Shown here one piece after another: positions 1 to 7,716 of a stretch of DNA of 32,397 nucleotides. The notes below the pieces were generated by a model. The model was given only the letters and a program-made list of their open reading frames with translations. It had not been told where the DNA came from and ran no database searches. Numbering within the stretch: position 1 is the first letter of the stretch; the number at the start of each line of letters is the position of its first letter. Both the position numbers and the translations under genes were made by a program. This stretch comes from a virus, in IMG/VR virus record IMGVR_UViG_3300044858_003382, positions 1 through 32,397 of that record, one strand, 5' to 3'.

Positions 1-90
1 TTCGATCAAAATGCAGTGAGCCTTTGACTGGCCTACAGCATCGAGGTCAATGCCCAGATGGATAAGGCATAGAAGCAGAAGTACACGCAT
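1..90 (-). CDS. CHAP endolysin, N-terminal fragment (copy 1, cut by window start)
   Basis: The first 30 codons of the endolysin, starting at the ATG at 88-90 and running off the left edge of the window. The sequence is identical to the start of the complete gene at 30435-30938. It encodes the signal-peptide-like N-terminus (MRVLLLLCLIH) in a frame that overlaps the end of the holin-like gene. The rest of this gene is represented only by the second copy. Confidence 0.85.
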   Translation of the reverse strand, partial: MRVLLLLCLIHLGIDLDAVGQSKAHCILIE

Positions 91-362
91 AGAGATACGA
101 TTTCTTGTTTGTCAAAGTAATCTTCATCATCGAAAAGAATTTTAAACTTTTCCGGAAAGTTTAAGCGCACGGCCATAGAGGCCATAAAGCCAGCGATGTA
201 CATCACAGCAGCTCCGGCCAGAATGTTGGTAAAGTAACCCGGAGGAATAAGACCAGCCTCTGGGCCGAAGTAGTGATACACTCCGTAGTAGGCAAGTCCA
301 AAAACGAGGATCGCCAGCGGAGAAAAGATAAGCTCGTTGAATTTTTTCCAGAAGTTTTTCAT
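33..362 (-). CDS. Holin-like membrane protein (copy 1)
   Basis: A 109-residue protein with three hydrophobic segments (roughly residues 12-30, 42-65 and 90-106) and a short charged stretch between the second and third (DDEDYFDKQE). Size and topology fit a class I type holin, which would form the inner-membrane lesion for lysis. The neighbours support this: a spanin-like gene overlaps its start by ATGA, and a CHAP endolysin begins inside its 3' end. A longer in-frame extension reaching 482 exists here but not in the second copy (30881-31210), so I take the ATG at 362. The two copies encode identical proteins despite about 20 nucleotide differences. Holin function is inferred from context, not from a recognised family signature. 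Confidence 0.72.
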   Translation of the reverse strand: MKNFWKKFNELIFSPLAILVFGLAYYGVYHYFGPEAGLIPPGYFTNILAGAAVMYIAGFMASMAVRLNFPEKFKILFDDEDYFDKQEIVSLCVYFCFYALSIWALTSML

Positions 363-985
363 TTTTGAATTATTGAAAGGTTTGAAAGTGTATCTATGCT
401 TGTGTTGGGATTGAATACAAGTAGTTTGATGTTGCGCTTGCGCTTGCCCCAGTTCCAGGGCAGGATGTGCTTGGCCTTCCACCGGTCCTTTGATTCAAGC
501 ACAGCAATCTGGTTTGTGGTCTTGGTTTGAACGGTTGCCGAATCGCCTTCCACCAGAACAGTGCCCGATTCAAATTTGGAATTCCATTTTAAAACTTTGG
601 CCGGAATTCGAATCGTATCCCGGACTGTTATCCTGATCACAGTGGTATCGTGTACCGGTACTTTTAGGATTCGGGCTGTGGTTAATTTGGCCTCTACCAC
701 ACTGAGCACCTTACCCAGATCCTGATTGGTTTTTTTAGAATACTCTGCCAGCTTATCATCCATCAGGTTTGAGAATGTTTCCTTTGACACCTCTGCCTTT
801 GTTTGACTGGCTACCGTCTCCCCGGTTGGAGATTTGGTAATAATGGTTTGAGGATTGGCTACCTGGTTCAATCCCTTGATCTCTTCTTTAAGATCTGCGA
901 TCTGGTTGTAATCCAGGTAAATGAAAGCCACGCACCCACAGAGCAGAATAATAAGTGGAAGAATATATCTAATTGTTCCATCCAT
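359..985 (-). CDS. Spanin-like membrane-anchored coiled-coil protein (copy 1)
   Basis: A 208-residue protein with one N-terminal hydrophobic segment (about residues 7-22), a helical region (about 25-95) containing predicted coiled-coil stretches, and a beta-rich C-terminal part ending in NPNTSIDTLSNLSI. The layout resembles the DUF6549-type proteins I associate with Bacteroidetes phage lysis regions, and an i-spanin role linking inner and outer membranes is plausible. A lipobox-like LCGC occurs at about residues 15-18; the second copy has LSGC, a better lipobox, so lipoprotein anchoring is an alternative. It starts at 985 inside the TGATG overlap with the XhlA-like gene, and its stop overlaps the holin-like start (ATGA), implying translational coupling. 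Confidence 0.65.
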   Translation of the reverse strand: MDGTIRYILPLIILLCGCVAFIYLDYNQIADLKEEIKGLNQVANPQTIITKSPTGETVASQTKAEVSKETFSNLMDDKLAEYSKKTNQDLGKVLSVVEAKLTTARILKVPVHDTTVIRITVRDTIRIPAKVLKWNSKFESGTVLVEGDSATVQTKTTNQIAVLESKDRWKAKHILPWNWGKRKRNIKLLVFNPNTSIDTLSNLSIIQK

Positions 986-1266
986 CAGTTTACAGATTGC
1001 CTCCGGGTAGTACGCTGTGGCTTCAATGTCTCTTTACCTTCCAGGTAACCTTTGAGCATGGCCAGAGATTCAGATATCTCATGCAGTGCCTTGGTCAATT
1101 CCTTCCGCTCCTTTCGGTCCTCATGTGTTTCCTTCTCCAAACAATCAACTTTCTCTTCGAGCTTAGTCATCTTATTGGAGATTCGGATGTAGATTCCAAT
1201 CACGGCTCCGATTATCCCGGTAGCCGCAGCTATTAAATAGAGATAGAATTCAAAGGGTAATTTCAT
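985..1266 (-). CDS. XhlA-like membrane/coiled-coil protein (copy 1)
   Basis: A 93-residue protein with an N-terminal transmembrane helix (about residues 8-28, AAATGIIGAVIGIYI) followed by a charged coiled coil (about 34-75) and a basic tail. This topology matches haemolysin XhlA-type or holin-accessory proteins of phage lysis cassettes. It sits directly after the adaptor gene with a two-base gap and is coupled to the spanin-like gene through TGATG. The second copy differs by one residue near the start (Lys versus Gln). An accessory lysis role is inferred from topology and neighbours. Confidence 0.65.
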   Translation of the reverse strand: MKLPFEFYLYLIAAATGIIGAVIGIYIRISNKMTKLEEKVDCLEKETHEDRKERKELTKALHEISESLAMLKGYLEGKETLKPQRTTRRQSVN

Positions 1267-1268
1267 AA

Positions 1269-2279
1269 TTACAATCGAAAGGATTTTTTGGAGGCATTAT
1301 CTGGAAGTGAAGCTTCAGCGGCTCTGGCTGTGGCTTCAGTCGGCACCGGGAAATCCGGATAGTCAGCAGCATTTTCATTGAGAAACTTTTTAAGAGCCGC
1401 CTCATAGCTGTCCGCCATCGATACATATTTCTGGAGCATCACACTAAGCTGGTCCTTTGTCCAGGTGATACCGGTACCGGTACTCGATTGAAACATGTTG
1501 TCGGATGCAGTGGATACCTTCATGCCGGCACTGCTTAAAGTCACCACCATTTCTGGCAATGCTTCGGCAACAGCCCGGAATGCTACGAACGGACGGATCA
1601 CTTTAATGAGTGCCAGAGTTTCGGCTGTCTCAGTGCCGCCTTCCATTTCAGCTTTTACCGATTCATACAGCGATTGCCCCAGTATCTCCTGCACATCCAT
1701 CTCCTCTACTCTGGATAGTTGTGGCTGGATGTTGAGATAGAATCGCCTTGGCTCCGTCATCCGGATATAGCGATTCAATCGAAGGCCATTCTCGATGAAG
1801 AGCTGAATGCTGGCTTTACGAAAATCCGAATCCTCCCAGAATGAGTACCAGGCTTTGTTCGCTTCCAGAAAAGCCAAAAGTGCTTCCGCTGCCACATCCG
1901 CATTATTGGCGAATTGCTCACGTTGTGAGTTTACGATCGGGATCCGGGCCGCCATAGTGCGGTCGTTGGTCTTCTCCTGGATTCCCAAATCTCCAAAGTC
2001 CAGAAGCATCGAGATGCTGGCTTCGAATAATGTGTAGAAGGTGAGAGCCTTTTGGACTCTTGCCAGAAGAAGTAGGTTTTTTAAATCCTGATCCTCTGTC
2101 TCACCATCGTATGGCGTATACCAATCGAGCAGAGCATCCACTGATTCCTGCCCGATGAGAGGCACGATGTACTTCTGCTGTGCATCCTCAATGAAGCTTT
2201 CAAACGTGGCAAAGGTAGCCGATGCCTGGAGCCGGGAGAAGTTGGCTTTTAGTTCAGATGTTGTTTTAAGCAGGAGCAT
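1269..2279 (-). CDS. Head-tail adaptor, DUF6712-like
   Basis: A 336-residue, mostly alpha-helical protein. The N-terminal region has the pattern FESFIEDAQQKYIVPLIGQE followed by a helical bundle, which I recognise as the DUF6712-like family found next to portal genes in Bacteroidetes phages. By position, immediately downstream of the portal with a 14-base overlap, it is most likely the head-completion or head-tail connector protein. The C-terminal 93 residues are repeated unchanged at 32114-32397. The start at 2279 (MLLLKTTSEL) overlaps the portal stop, a common arrangement in this operon. The family assignment is from recall of motif pattern, not a search. Confidence 0.68.
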   Translation of the reverse strand: MLLLKTTSELKANFSRLQASATFATFESFIEDAQQKYIVPLIGQESVDALLDWYTPYDGETEDQDLKNLLLLARVQKALTFYTLFEASISMLLDFGDLGIQEKTNDRTMAARIPIVNSQREQFANNADVAAEALLAFLEANKAWYSFWEDSDFRKASIQLFIENGLRLNRYIRMTEPRRFYLNIQPQLSRVEEMDVQEILGQSLYESVKAEMEGGTETAETLALIKVIRPFVAFRAVAEALPEMVVTLSSAGMKVSTASDNMFQSSTGTGITWTKDQLSVMLQKYVSMADSYEAALKKFLNENAADYPDFPVPTEATARAAEASLPDNASKKSFRL

Positions 2280-3564
2280 TGGCTGAGTTGGTTACATTCC
2301 GGGCACCGTTTGGATTGGTGTCCAGAGTTTGAAATTCGAAATCTTTAACCCCGATATAGTATTCAGATGGAAAGCCCATCATCTTCATAGCGATCCGGAT
2401 CGGCTTTAGTAGAATACTCCGAGGGATGGGAGTACGCATGAGGATGTGGAGCTGGGCCGCTGTTCTTAGTTCCGTGGCCGAGCTGCTTAATTTTCCACCG
2501 GTTGGGATATTGGCCAGATCCAGATTGATTCCTACCGAGCCGGTAGCATTTACCCGAAATTGAGACTCCAATTTTAGATACTGCTCATCGGCCATTACTT
2601 GCTGAAGTGGTAGAATCTCGAATCCCGGCAGTGGCTTGTTGGTCATCGGATCAATGAAGAATTTTGTCATCACCGTCTTATTGACATTGGATGCACCGCA
2701 GAGCTGCTCATCCATCTGATCCTGCAAGTCAATCCATGCTTTATCCTTTTCCTCCTTTGTGGCAAATTGATCGAGATAAATGGCTGGCACCTTCACATGA
2801 TATTTCACGTTGTAGCCATTATCAATTCCAGATGCATGAAATTTTGGAATGCGGTTCAGCACTTCAATGGTCTCCAATGCTCCATACCATTCTGGCACAC
2901 CATAGCATGTCTGGCCCGATACATCATCCCGGCCATGATAGATGAATTCTGGAAAGTCGTTTTCAATGCCTTCATAATAACGTGGAGCCGATACCACTTT
3001 CACCTTTTCACCATCCACGATTCTCTCCCCGAAAATCAGATAGTTGTCAATTTGCCCCGTTTCTTCGTTTGGCAGTTCAGCTCGTACCGTAGTCCAGTCG
3101 TGAATCTTGAGCTTTACCGGTTTATTTAAAATTGAAAGGGAAAAGTTGGTGTACACATTGGCTCCATTCACAAATTGATTTGTAGCTTTTCGCCAGTACG
3201 AATCCAGATTCACCGATTCCATCCACTCAATGATGGGAGGATAATCAGCTGGCTCAATTAAGAGACTGGCCTGCTGTTTTTCAGTGCCTGGTACCAGTCT
3301 TTTTCGGAATAATCCAAGCCCTCCACCATGAAGCAGGAGCTGTGCGGTCTTCAGAAGCTGCGGCATGAAGGAATTTTCCCAGACCGCCTTGATCATCGCA
3401 TCGGGCAGCTTGTCATCTGAGCCAAATTTCTCGTAAGTGAAGCCATTCGAAGTACCCCGATTGTTGGTTCTGGTCACGTTTTTGGAATGAGAGACACTCA
3501 TCACTGAGTTTGATCTCTCCAAAAAAGCTACATATTCTCCGTACTTGCTATTTTTTCGGGCCAT
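2266..3564 (-). CDS. Portal protein
   Basis: A 432-residue protein. It is the expected size for a siphovirus portal and resembles the portal family of Bacteroidetes phages: an N-terminal segment with DKLPDAMIKAVWENSF, a central beta-rich part describing a clip/wing-like region (VRAELPNEETGQIDNYLIF, FPEFIYHGRDDVSGQTCYGVP), and a C-terminal helical segment with TELRTAAQLHILMRTPIPRS. It forms the dodecameric DNA-entry ring at one capsid vertex and docks TerL. It lies after TerL and a small unknown gene (17-base overlap) and before the adaptor gene. The position between terminase and adaptor strongly supports the call. Confidence 0.8.
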   Translation of the reverse strand: MARKNSKYGEYVAFLERSNSVMSVSHSKNVTRTNNRGTSNGFTYEKFGSDDKLPDAMIKAVWENSFMPQLLKTAQLLLHGGGLGLFRKRLVPGTEKQQASLLIEPADYPPIIEWMESVNLDSYWRKATNQFVNGANVYTNFSLSILNKPVKLKIHDWTTVRAELPNEETGQIDNYLIFGERIVDGEKVKVVSAPRYYEGIENDFPEFIYHGRDDVSGQTCYGVPEWYGALETIEVLNRIPKFHASGIDNGYNVKYHVKVPAIYLDQFATKEEKDKAWIDLQDQMDEQLCGASNVNKTVMTKFFIDPMTNKPLPGFEILPLQQVMADEQYLKLESQFRVNATGSVGINLDLANIPTGGKLSSSATELRTAAQLHILMRTPIPRSILLKPIRIAMKMMGFPSEYYIGVKDFEFQTLDTNPNGARNVTNSANAPA

Positions 3565-3892
3565 GCCAGATGATATTTATGTTGTTGTACTGCATCAGAG
3601 ACCAGATTTTGATTTCAAACGGTCTGCCTTTCTCAATATCAAAAAGAAGCATGTTATGGCTCTTGTTGATGTTGTGGTTCCAGCTCTTTTTTCCGGGTTC
3701 GAGAATATCCAGACCCTGAGATTTAGCATCGAGCCTTTTTTGAACCGGCATTCCAAGCCTTACTCGCTCCTTCCGGATTCGCCCTCTGCCTTTTCCCATG
3801 CCAATAAACTCGATGGAGAATTCTCCATCGTTGGTATGGATGCTGGTTCGAGCCTGCTCGATCCGAATTTCAAACTTTGGTCTCTCATTCAT
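3548..3892 (-). CDS. Unknown 114-residue basic protein between TerL and portal
   Basis: I do not recognise this protein. It is basic, with an N-terminal beta-like segment (KFEIRIEQARTSIH), a very basic central stretch (GKGRGRIRKERVRLG) and no membrane segment. It overlaps the portal start by 17 bases, so the two are probably co-translated. The basic patch could contact DNA or RNA during packaging, but that is speculation. The ATG at 3892 opens the frame after a 231-base non-coding stretch. Confidence 0.6.
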   Translation of the reverse strand: MNERPKFEIRIEQARTSIHTNDGEFSIEFIGMGKGRGRIRKERVRLGMPVQKRLDAKSQGLDILEPGKKSWNHNINKSHNMLLFDIEKGRPFEIKIWSLMQYNNINIIWHGPKK

Positions 3893-4059
3893 TAATCCAA
3901 AATTGAAAAGAATGAGGCTTTTTTGGTTATGACAGAAAAAATTCGGGTTTATTCTTACTTTATTTTAGGCATCAAAATGATACTCAATTTTGAACCCCTT
4001 TTAAGGTGAAGATTTTATCTTATTTTTCTGACAGATGCCGCTACAGGCAGCCTTTAACA

Positions 4060-4081
4060 TGGAAAGCCTTCCAAATAAGGA
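4060..4081. repeat. Palindromic repeat downstream of terL (copy B)
   Basis: TGGAAAGCCTTCCA at 4060-4073 is a near-palindrome followed by AATAAGGA. It closely resembles the element at 6227-6246 (TGGAAAGCTTTCCA then TTTAGGA). The pair brackets terS and terL. It lies inside the 231-base non-coding gap 3893-4123, which otherwise shows only AT-rich sequence and a weak hairpin (TGCC..GGCA near 4037-4050), with no clear terminator. Confidence 0.55.
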
Positions 4082-4123
4082 TTCTCTGCAAATATGAATT
4101 TTACAAAGCTTTTTGAATCGCTT

Positions 4124-5659
4124 TTAGCTTCTACCAGGGATGAGTGAAGTCCAGATGCTATCACCGGAGCCGATGACGATACCAGCATACTTCGAGCAGA
4201 TAATGTAATCGAATACATCGCTCAAGTGAGTAGCCATCTCCTGTGGGATCTTACGGCTTTCGCTCGTTTTATCCTTCGAATAGTCAGCTTTAATGGGTGC
4301 ATTGATGATCGATAAGATCAATGCTTTACACTTGTTTGAGTTGATTGAGATATTCGGGTACCTGAGATTCTTCTTTGATAGGATATTATTTATAAGGATA
4401 TGGCGCATTTCGTGTCCAGGAAGTTTACCTACGGAGCGGTTAAGGCATAGCCATCCGTTATGTCGGAATCGCTCAACTGCTTGATCGAACATCGGCCGGG
4501 CACCGAGTCTGCGGTTGTTGGCCGTGGCATCGCCATACAGCTCCACGCTCTTTACCGGGTGCATGGCGTAACGCATGCAGAATTCATCGATCACCCGGTC
4601 GATGAGCATCTGGCCATCCGGATCCTTTACCGAATCCGGTTTGGCAAATAGGTTATCACAGAATCGCAGCTCCATGGTCTGCGGCCCTTGTATCTCTTGG
4701 CAGACAGCCATACAGGTAAATGTCACGTTAAAATCCATTGAGAGCAGGAATGGCTGGTTATCCCGGATAAAAGTATCTCGCTTGGTTTGAATCCTTCCTG
4801 TGCTGGTCCAGTCGTAGGCCCATGTGTCGATGGTGGTGTGGCGATCCTCCCGGAATGCCGGGTAGTATCCTCCACCAGATTGCCTTTTGATTTCACCATT
4901 CAATACCTCCACATAGAATTCTTCTGGCGATAAAGTGCGCCTGAGATTCTCAATGTACTTCTCGCCCAGATAGGCGATATTGTCCAGTGTCTGAGCTTCG
5001 ATCCAAAAGTAATTATCCGGATCCTTCTTTGCCATTTCCCGGACCTTGTGGATCCACTGGCCTTCTGCTGTCCAGGGTGCCGATGTTACATCCACGATAG
5101 ACTGGTGCATGTAGTTGCGCTCTGGATGAAATGCAGCTGTGCCACGGGTACGGCCCCGGACGGATATGGTGAATATCTTATTCCATACCTCCTCTTTAAA
5201 GAGTGCCGATTCATCACCGGTGAGAAAGTCGTAGGAGCCGCCCCGGAACTTATTGTTTACCTCCATTGAGGCCAGCTCGATGCAGTGGCCATTCAGGAAG
5301 AAGTAGCACCTCTCTGGGCTTTTGGGCATCTTGTAGGGTTTTACAAAATGCGAGGGTGGTCGTTTGCCAAATACCCAGTGGCCAGTTTTAGATACCGGAT
5401 CCCACTCGTGGCAATTCCAGTCTCTCCAGGAATCCTCCATCTCCGGGCATGTCTTGGATAGTAGCTGTTCGAAGGTAATGGATGCCAGGATCCCTTTTGC
5501 CGTTGGTAGATTCCGGAAGAGTAGATAGTGATGCGCCCCGATAACGTGAGTCTTACCTACCCCTCTACCACCTTTAAATGCCTTTCGTTTTTGCCGGGCC
5601 AGAATGAAGGCTTTCTGTTTTGGATTAAGATATACTCCTTTAATCTGCTTCCTCATCAT
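4124..5659 (-). CDS. terL: Terminase large subunit (TerL)
   Basis: A 511-residue packaging motor with nuclease. Residues 30-37 (GGRGVGKT) form the Walker A motif, and YDFLTGDE at about 143-150 is the Walker B with the catalytic carboxylate. The segment FLLSMDFNV at about residue 305 supplies the first acidic residue of the RNase H-like nuclease, and VELYGDATAN further on is a second nuclease motif. It translocates DNA into the prohead and cuts the concatemer. The gene overlaps the end of the small subunit gene by 20 bases. Its length is normal for the family and no disruption is seen. Confidence 0.92.
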   Translation of the reverse strand: MMRKQIKGVYLNPKQKAFILARQKRKAFKGGRGVGKTHVIGAHHYLLFRNLPTAKGILASITFEQLLSKTCPEMEDSWRDWNCHEWDPVSKTGHWVFGKRPPSHFVKPYKMPKSPERCYFFLNGHCIELASMEVNNKFRGGSYDFLTGDESALFKEEVWNKIFTISVRGRTRGTAAFHPERNYMHQSIVDVTSAPWTAEGQWIHKVREMAKKDPDNYFWIEAQTLDNIAYLGEKYIENLRRTLSPEEFYVEVLNGEIKRQSGGGYYPAFREDRHTTIDTWAYDWTSTGRIQTKRDTFIRDNQPFLLSMDFNVTFTCMAVCQEIQGPQTMELRFCDNLFAKPDSVKDPDGQMLIDRVIDEFCMRYAMHPVKSVELYGDATANNRRLGARPMFDQAVERFRHNGWLCLNRSVGKLPGHEMRHILINNILSKKNLRYPNISINSNKCKALILSIINAPIKADYSKDKTSESRKIPQEMATHLSDVFDYIICSKYAGIVIGSGDSIWTSLIPGRS

Positions 5660-6215
5660 CTTCCTCCTCTTTAACTACGTTGGCTTCTTCCCACTCTACC
5701 TCGATCATCTTATTGGCTACATCCAGAAACTTCGGATTGTCAGTTATCATGAAGGAATCCGGCTGCATATAGTCCTGCGGATTTTCAACACCGCCATCCG
5801 TAACTTGATCCAGCCCCATGAGCTTGTTGGCATCGTTGATCAGTAGCCGGGCTGTGGAGTAGTCTTGCTTGGCTTCTGCCTTTTTGGCCAGCCTCATGAG
5901 GTTTTCGTAAGCAGCATATTTTAGTCCTGCCTTTACCGTCTCATCTGCATGGCCCAGAATCTCCAGACTTTCCTTTACCAGTTTTGCAGCCTGGGAAAAA
6001 GAGATGGTCCGGCCTTCGCTTTCCTCCTTTTTCATTAAGCGATTAGCTGCGGTTATTTTAGTATAACCGTGGCAAACAATTACATGGCAGTACTGGTATC
6101 GTTCGAGCTGCTTGAGTTCTTTCTCGCTGCCTTTTCGATGCCCGGTAATAATGGCCTGAAATCGTTCGATGGTATCGAGTTTCGTTTTCAAAATTGTGTT
6201 TCTATTTCCACCCAA
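5640..6215 (-). CDS. terS: Terminase small subunit (putative)
   Basis: A 191-residue protein immediately upstream of and overlapping TerL. The N-terminal part is helical and basic, with a possible helix-turn-helix (HGYTKITAANRLMKK); a central helical region likely drives oligomerisation; the C-terminus is very acidic (EEEDDEEAD). This arrangement fits a TerS that recognises the packaging site and hands DNA to TerL. The start is uncertain: an in-frame stop lies just upstream and the first candidates are TTG codons at 6215 and 6191; no ATG occurs until the middle of the HTH region. The identity rests mainly on position. Confidence 0.7.
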   Translation of the reverse strand: MGGNRNTILKTKLDTIERFQAIITGHRKGSEKELKQLERYQYCHVIVCHGYTKITAANRLMKKEESEGRTISFSQAAKLVKESLEILGHADETVKAGLKYAAYENLMRLAKKAEAKQDYSTARLLINDANKLMGLDQVTDGGVENPQDYMQPDSFMITDNPKFLDVANKMIEVEWEEANVVKEEEDDEEAD

Positions 6216-6226
6216 ACTTCAGCCAG

Positions 6227-6246
6227 TGGAAAGCTTTCCATTTAGG
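6227..6246. repeat. Perfect palindrome upstream of terS (copy A)
   Basis: TGGAAAGCTTTCCA at 6227-6240 is a perfect 14-bp palindrome located 12 bases upstream of the terS start and just downstream of a terminator. A close relative is found after terL at 4060-4081. Its position suits an operator or packaging-site element. Confidence 0.6.
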
Positions 6247-6250
6247 ACAT

Positions 6251-6276
6251 AAAAAAAGCCACGAAAAATCCGTGGC
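6251..6276 (-). terminator. Rho-independent terminator after the 252-residue gene
   Basis: On the minus strand a GCCACG/CGTGGC stem of six pairs with a seven-base loop is followed by seven T residues (6251-6257). It ends the transcript carrying 6310-7068 and sits just before terS. Confidence 0.85.
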
Positions 6277-6309
6277 CCTTTCTCCATGAAACGAAACAAT
6301 CGTTTTTCT

Positions 6310-7068
6310 CTAAATCGTATTTTGAGCCTTTAGGGAGTCTCTTTCAAAACGAAGCGAAGCCAGCTCTGCTTCCAGTTTAGCCAGGTCCGTTTTATAGTTT
6401 AGGTTATCCGGGCTTTTGGCCACCTTCGATTTCATTTTCGAAACTGCCGTCTGTTTATTCTCGATGAGTTTCTTTAACTCTTCCAGCTTTATTTTTTTCT
6501 GGTCTGCTGTGATGGTTAGCGGCTCACCTTCCACATGCTTGATGGGCAGCACTCCATTTTGGTGGTAGTACTCCAGCTGTGAATCGATAGCTTTGATTTC
6601 CTCATCATAGGCATCAGCTTCTTTCTTTAATCCTTCCAGATGATCCTGGTCAAATTCCTGCCCATCGACAGTAAGATCCTGCATCGCCTGGCTTACCTGG
6701 TTGCGTTTGTTGTATGCATATCGCTTTGAGTTATACAACAGCTGCACGGACTCCGGGAGTGATTTTAAAAAGGCTGTACGCTCCTTTTCATCCTGTTTAT
6801 CTATTTCCTCAATAAAATTTACTGATTCCACAGCTTCTTCCACGGCCGGTACCGCCACTGGCAATACTTCCGGCTCTGGTTGATACTGTGCCCCGATGTA
6901 CTTACCAAGCTCATACTGGAGCTTGTCTCTGGTTAGTGCATTTTCTTTCTTGTGGAAGAAATTTATTAGCCCCCGGTTGTTTAACACCTGACTGGCCAGA
7001 GCCAGACCATCGTGGTAGTTTCGATTCTCCGAACCGAGCCAGTCTTGAATTTTTTTGTTAATTTCCAT
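6310..7068 (-). CDS. Unknown 252-residue helical protein, insulated by terminators
   Basis: I do not recognise a definite function. Residues 1-60 form a helical domain (EINKKIQDWLGSENRNYHDG.. and an LTRDKLQYELGKYIG helix); a Pro/Val/Glu-rich linker follows at about 64-80; the rest is long charged helices likely to form coiled coils (about 140-165 and 190-245). There is no signal peptide or membrane segment. It lies inside the head gene block but is flanked by terminators on both sides (7103-7130 and 6251-6276) and by TTTAGGACA direct repeats, so it may be expressed separately. A scaffold or packaging accessory is possible. Confidence 0.7.
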   Translation of the reverse strand: MEINKKIQDWLGSENRNYHDGLALASQVLNNRGLINFFHKKENALTRDKLQYELGKYIGAQYQPEPEVLPVAVPAVEEAVESVNFIEEIDKQDEKERTAFLKSLPESVQLLYNSKRYAYNKRNQVSQAMQDLTVDGQEFDQDHLEGLKKEADAYDEEIKAIDSQLEYYHQNGVLPIKHVEGEPLTITADQKKIKLEELKKLIENKQTAVSKMKSKVAKSPDNLNYKTDLAKLEAELASLRFERDSLKAQNTI

Positions 7069-7102
7069 AAATTGGAATTGATTAAATTTTTGATGAAAGC
7101 AA

Positions 7103-7130
7103 AAAAGCCACAGATTTCTCCGTGGCTTTT
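7103..7130 (-). terminator. Terminator after the capsid/structural gene pair
   Basis: AAAAGCCAC at 7103-7111 pairs with GTGGCTTTT at 7122-7130. On the minus strand the stem is followed by a T run, ending transcripts from 7153-7689; the symmetric A/T tracts could make it bidirectional. The stem closely resembles that at 6251-6276. Confidence 0.82.
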
Positions 7131-7152
7131 AGGACACTAAGTGGTTATTAGT

Positions 7153-7689
7153 TTAGTCGTTTAATAGATCCAGAATGTCTCCAGCAAAGTGAACCAATCC
7201 TCTCTTGGACTTGTGGTAAAATTCTACCTCCCAGCCGTTGAATTCTTCGATGTCCATACCGCCCTTGTCGTTTAGCTTGTGCATGATTGCTGGAGCAGTC
7301 ATGCTTCCAGCGATCCGGATGTTACCATCCTGACCTATCATGTCAATAACTACACGGCCGGTTCCACGGATGTCCTTCAGATACTCATCATCTGCCGGAG
7401 TGTGACCTTTGATGGTACACTTGGCGATGGCTTCGAATGCCGGGCTTTGCGGAGTGCCGATGTCGGCAGCCTCAACCCCTGCTTTTGATTTCTCCGAGTT
7501 CTTTAAATAATCGAATTTGTAAAAACGCTTTGAAGCTTGAAATACAAATCCGTTGGCAGGAATCATACTGGTAGCCGGATCAACATCGGCCATTGATACC
7601 AGGTCCGATGTTTTCACGATCAAAATCTGATCCAATCCACCTGGTGCGGTCTCCTCGCCCATAGTGTAATCTCTTAAAGTAACAGGCAT
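7153..7689 (-). CDS. Putative tail tube or head-associated structural protein
   Basis: A 178-residue soluble, beta-rich protein directly following the major capsid gene. The central and C-terminal strands (GRVVIDMIGQDGNIRIAGS, NGWEVEFYHKSKRGLVHF) have the look of a tail-tube-like fold, and the length suits a siphovirus major tail protein. However, the tail module lies elsewhere (20.2-30.2 kb), so a decoration or head-completion protein is equally possible. It starts at the ATG at 7689 and is followed by a terminator. High expression is expected from its place next to the capsid gene. Confidence 0.55.
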   Translation of the reverse strand: MPVTLRDYTMGEETAPGGLDQILIVKTSDLVSMADVDPATSMIPANGFVFQASKRFYKFDYLKNSEKSKAGVEAADIGTPQSPAFEAIAKCTIKGHTPADDEYLKDIRGTGRVVIDMIGQDGNIRIAGSMTAPAIMHKLNDKGGMDIEEFNGWEVEFYHKSKRGLVHFAGDILDLLND

Positions 7690-7716
7690 TTTTCTTGAAA
7701 AGTTAAATGGTTACAA

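Larger units (their letters stand above)
1..1552. repeat. Terminal homologous segment, copy 1
   Basis: This segment is homologous along its whole length to 30849-32397. The first 116 bases are identical, and scattered substitutions begin at base 117 (30965 in the other copy). The coordinate offset changes from 30848 to 30845 near 363, between the holin-like and spanin-like genes. It carries the start of the endolysin, the holin-like, spanin-like and XhlA-like genes and the 3' end of the adaptor gene. Reading frames are kept in both copies and most changes are silent. I infer that the two ends are allelic versions of one locus from related phages, so the molecule is a circle or circularly permuted. 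Confidence 0.93.

Noticed and set aside
3545-3895. 116-residue plus-strand frame
   Set aside because: Exactly opposite the small gene upstream of portal, which is supported by overlap with the portal start.
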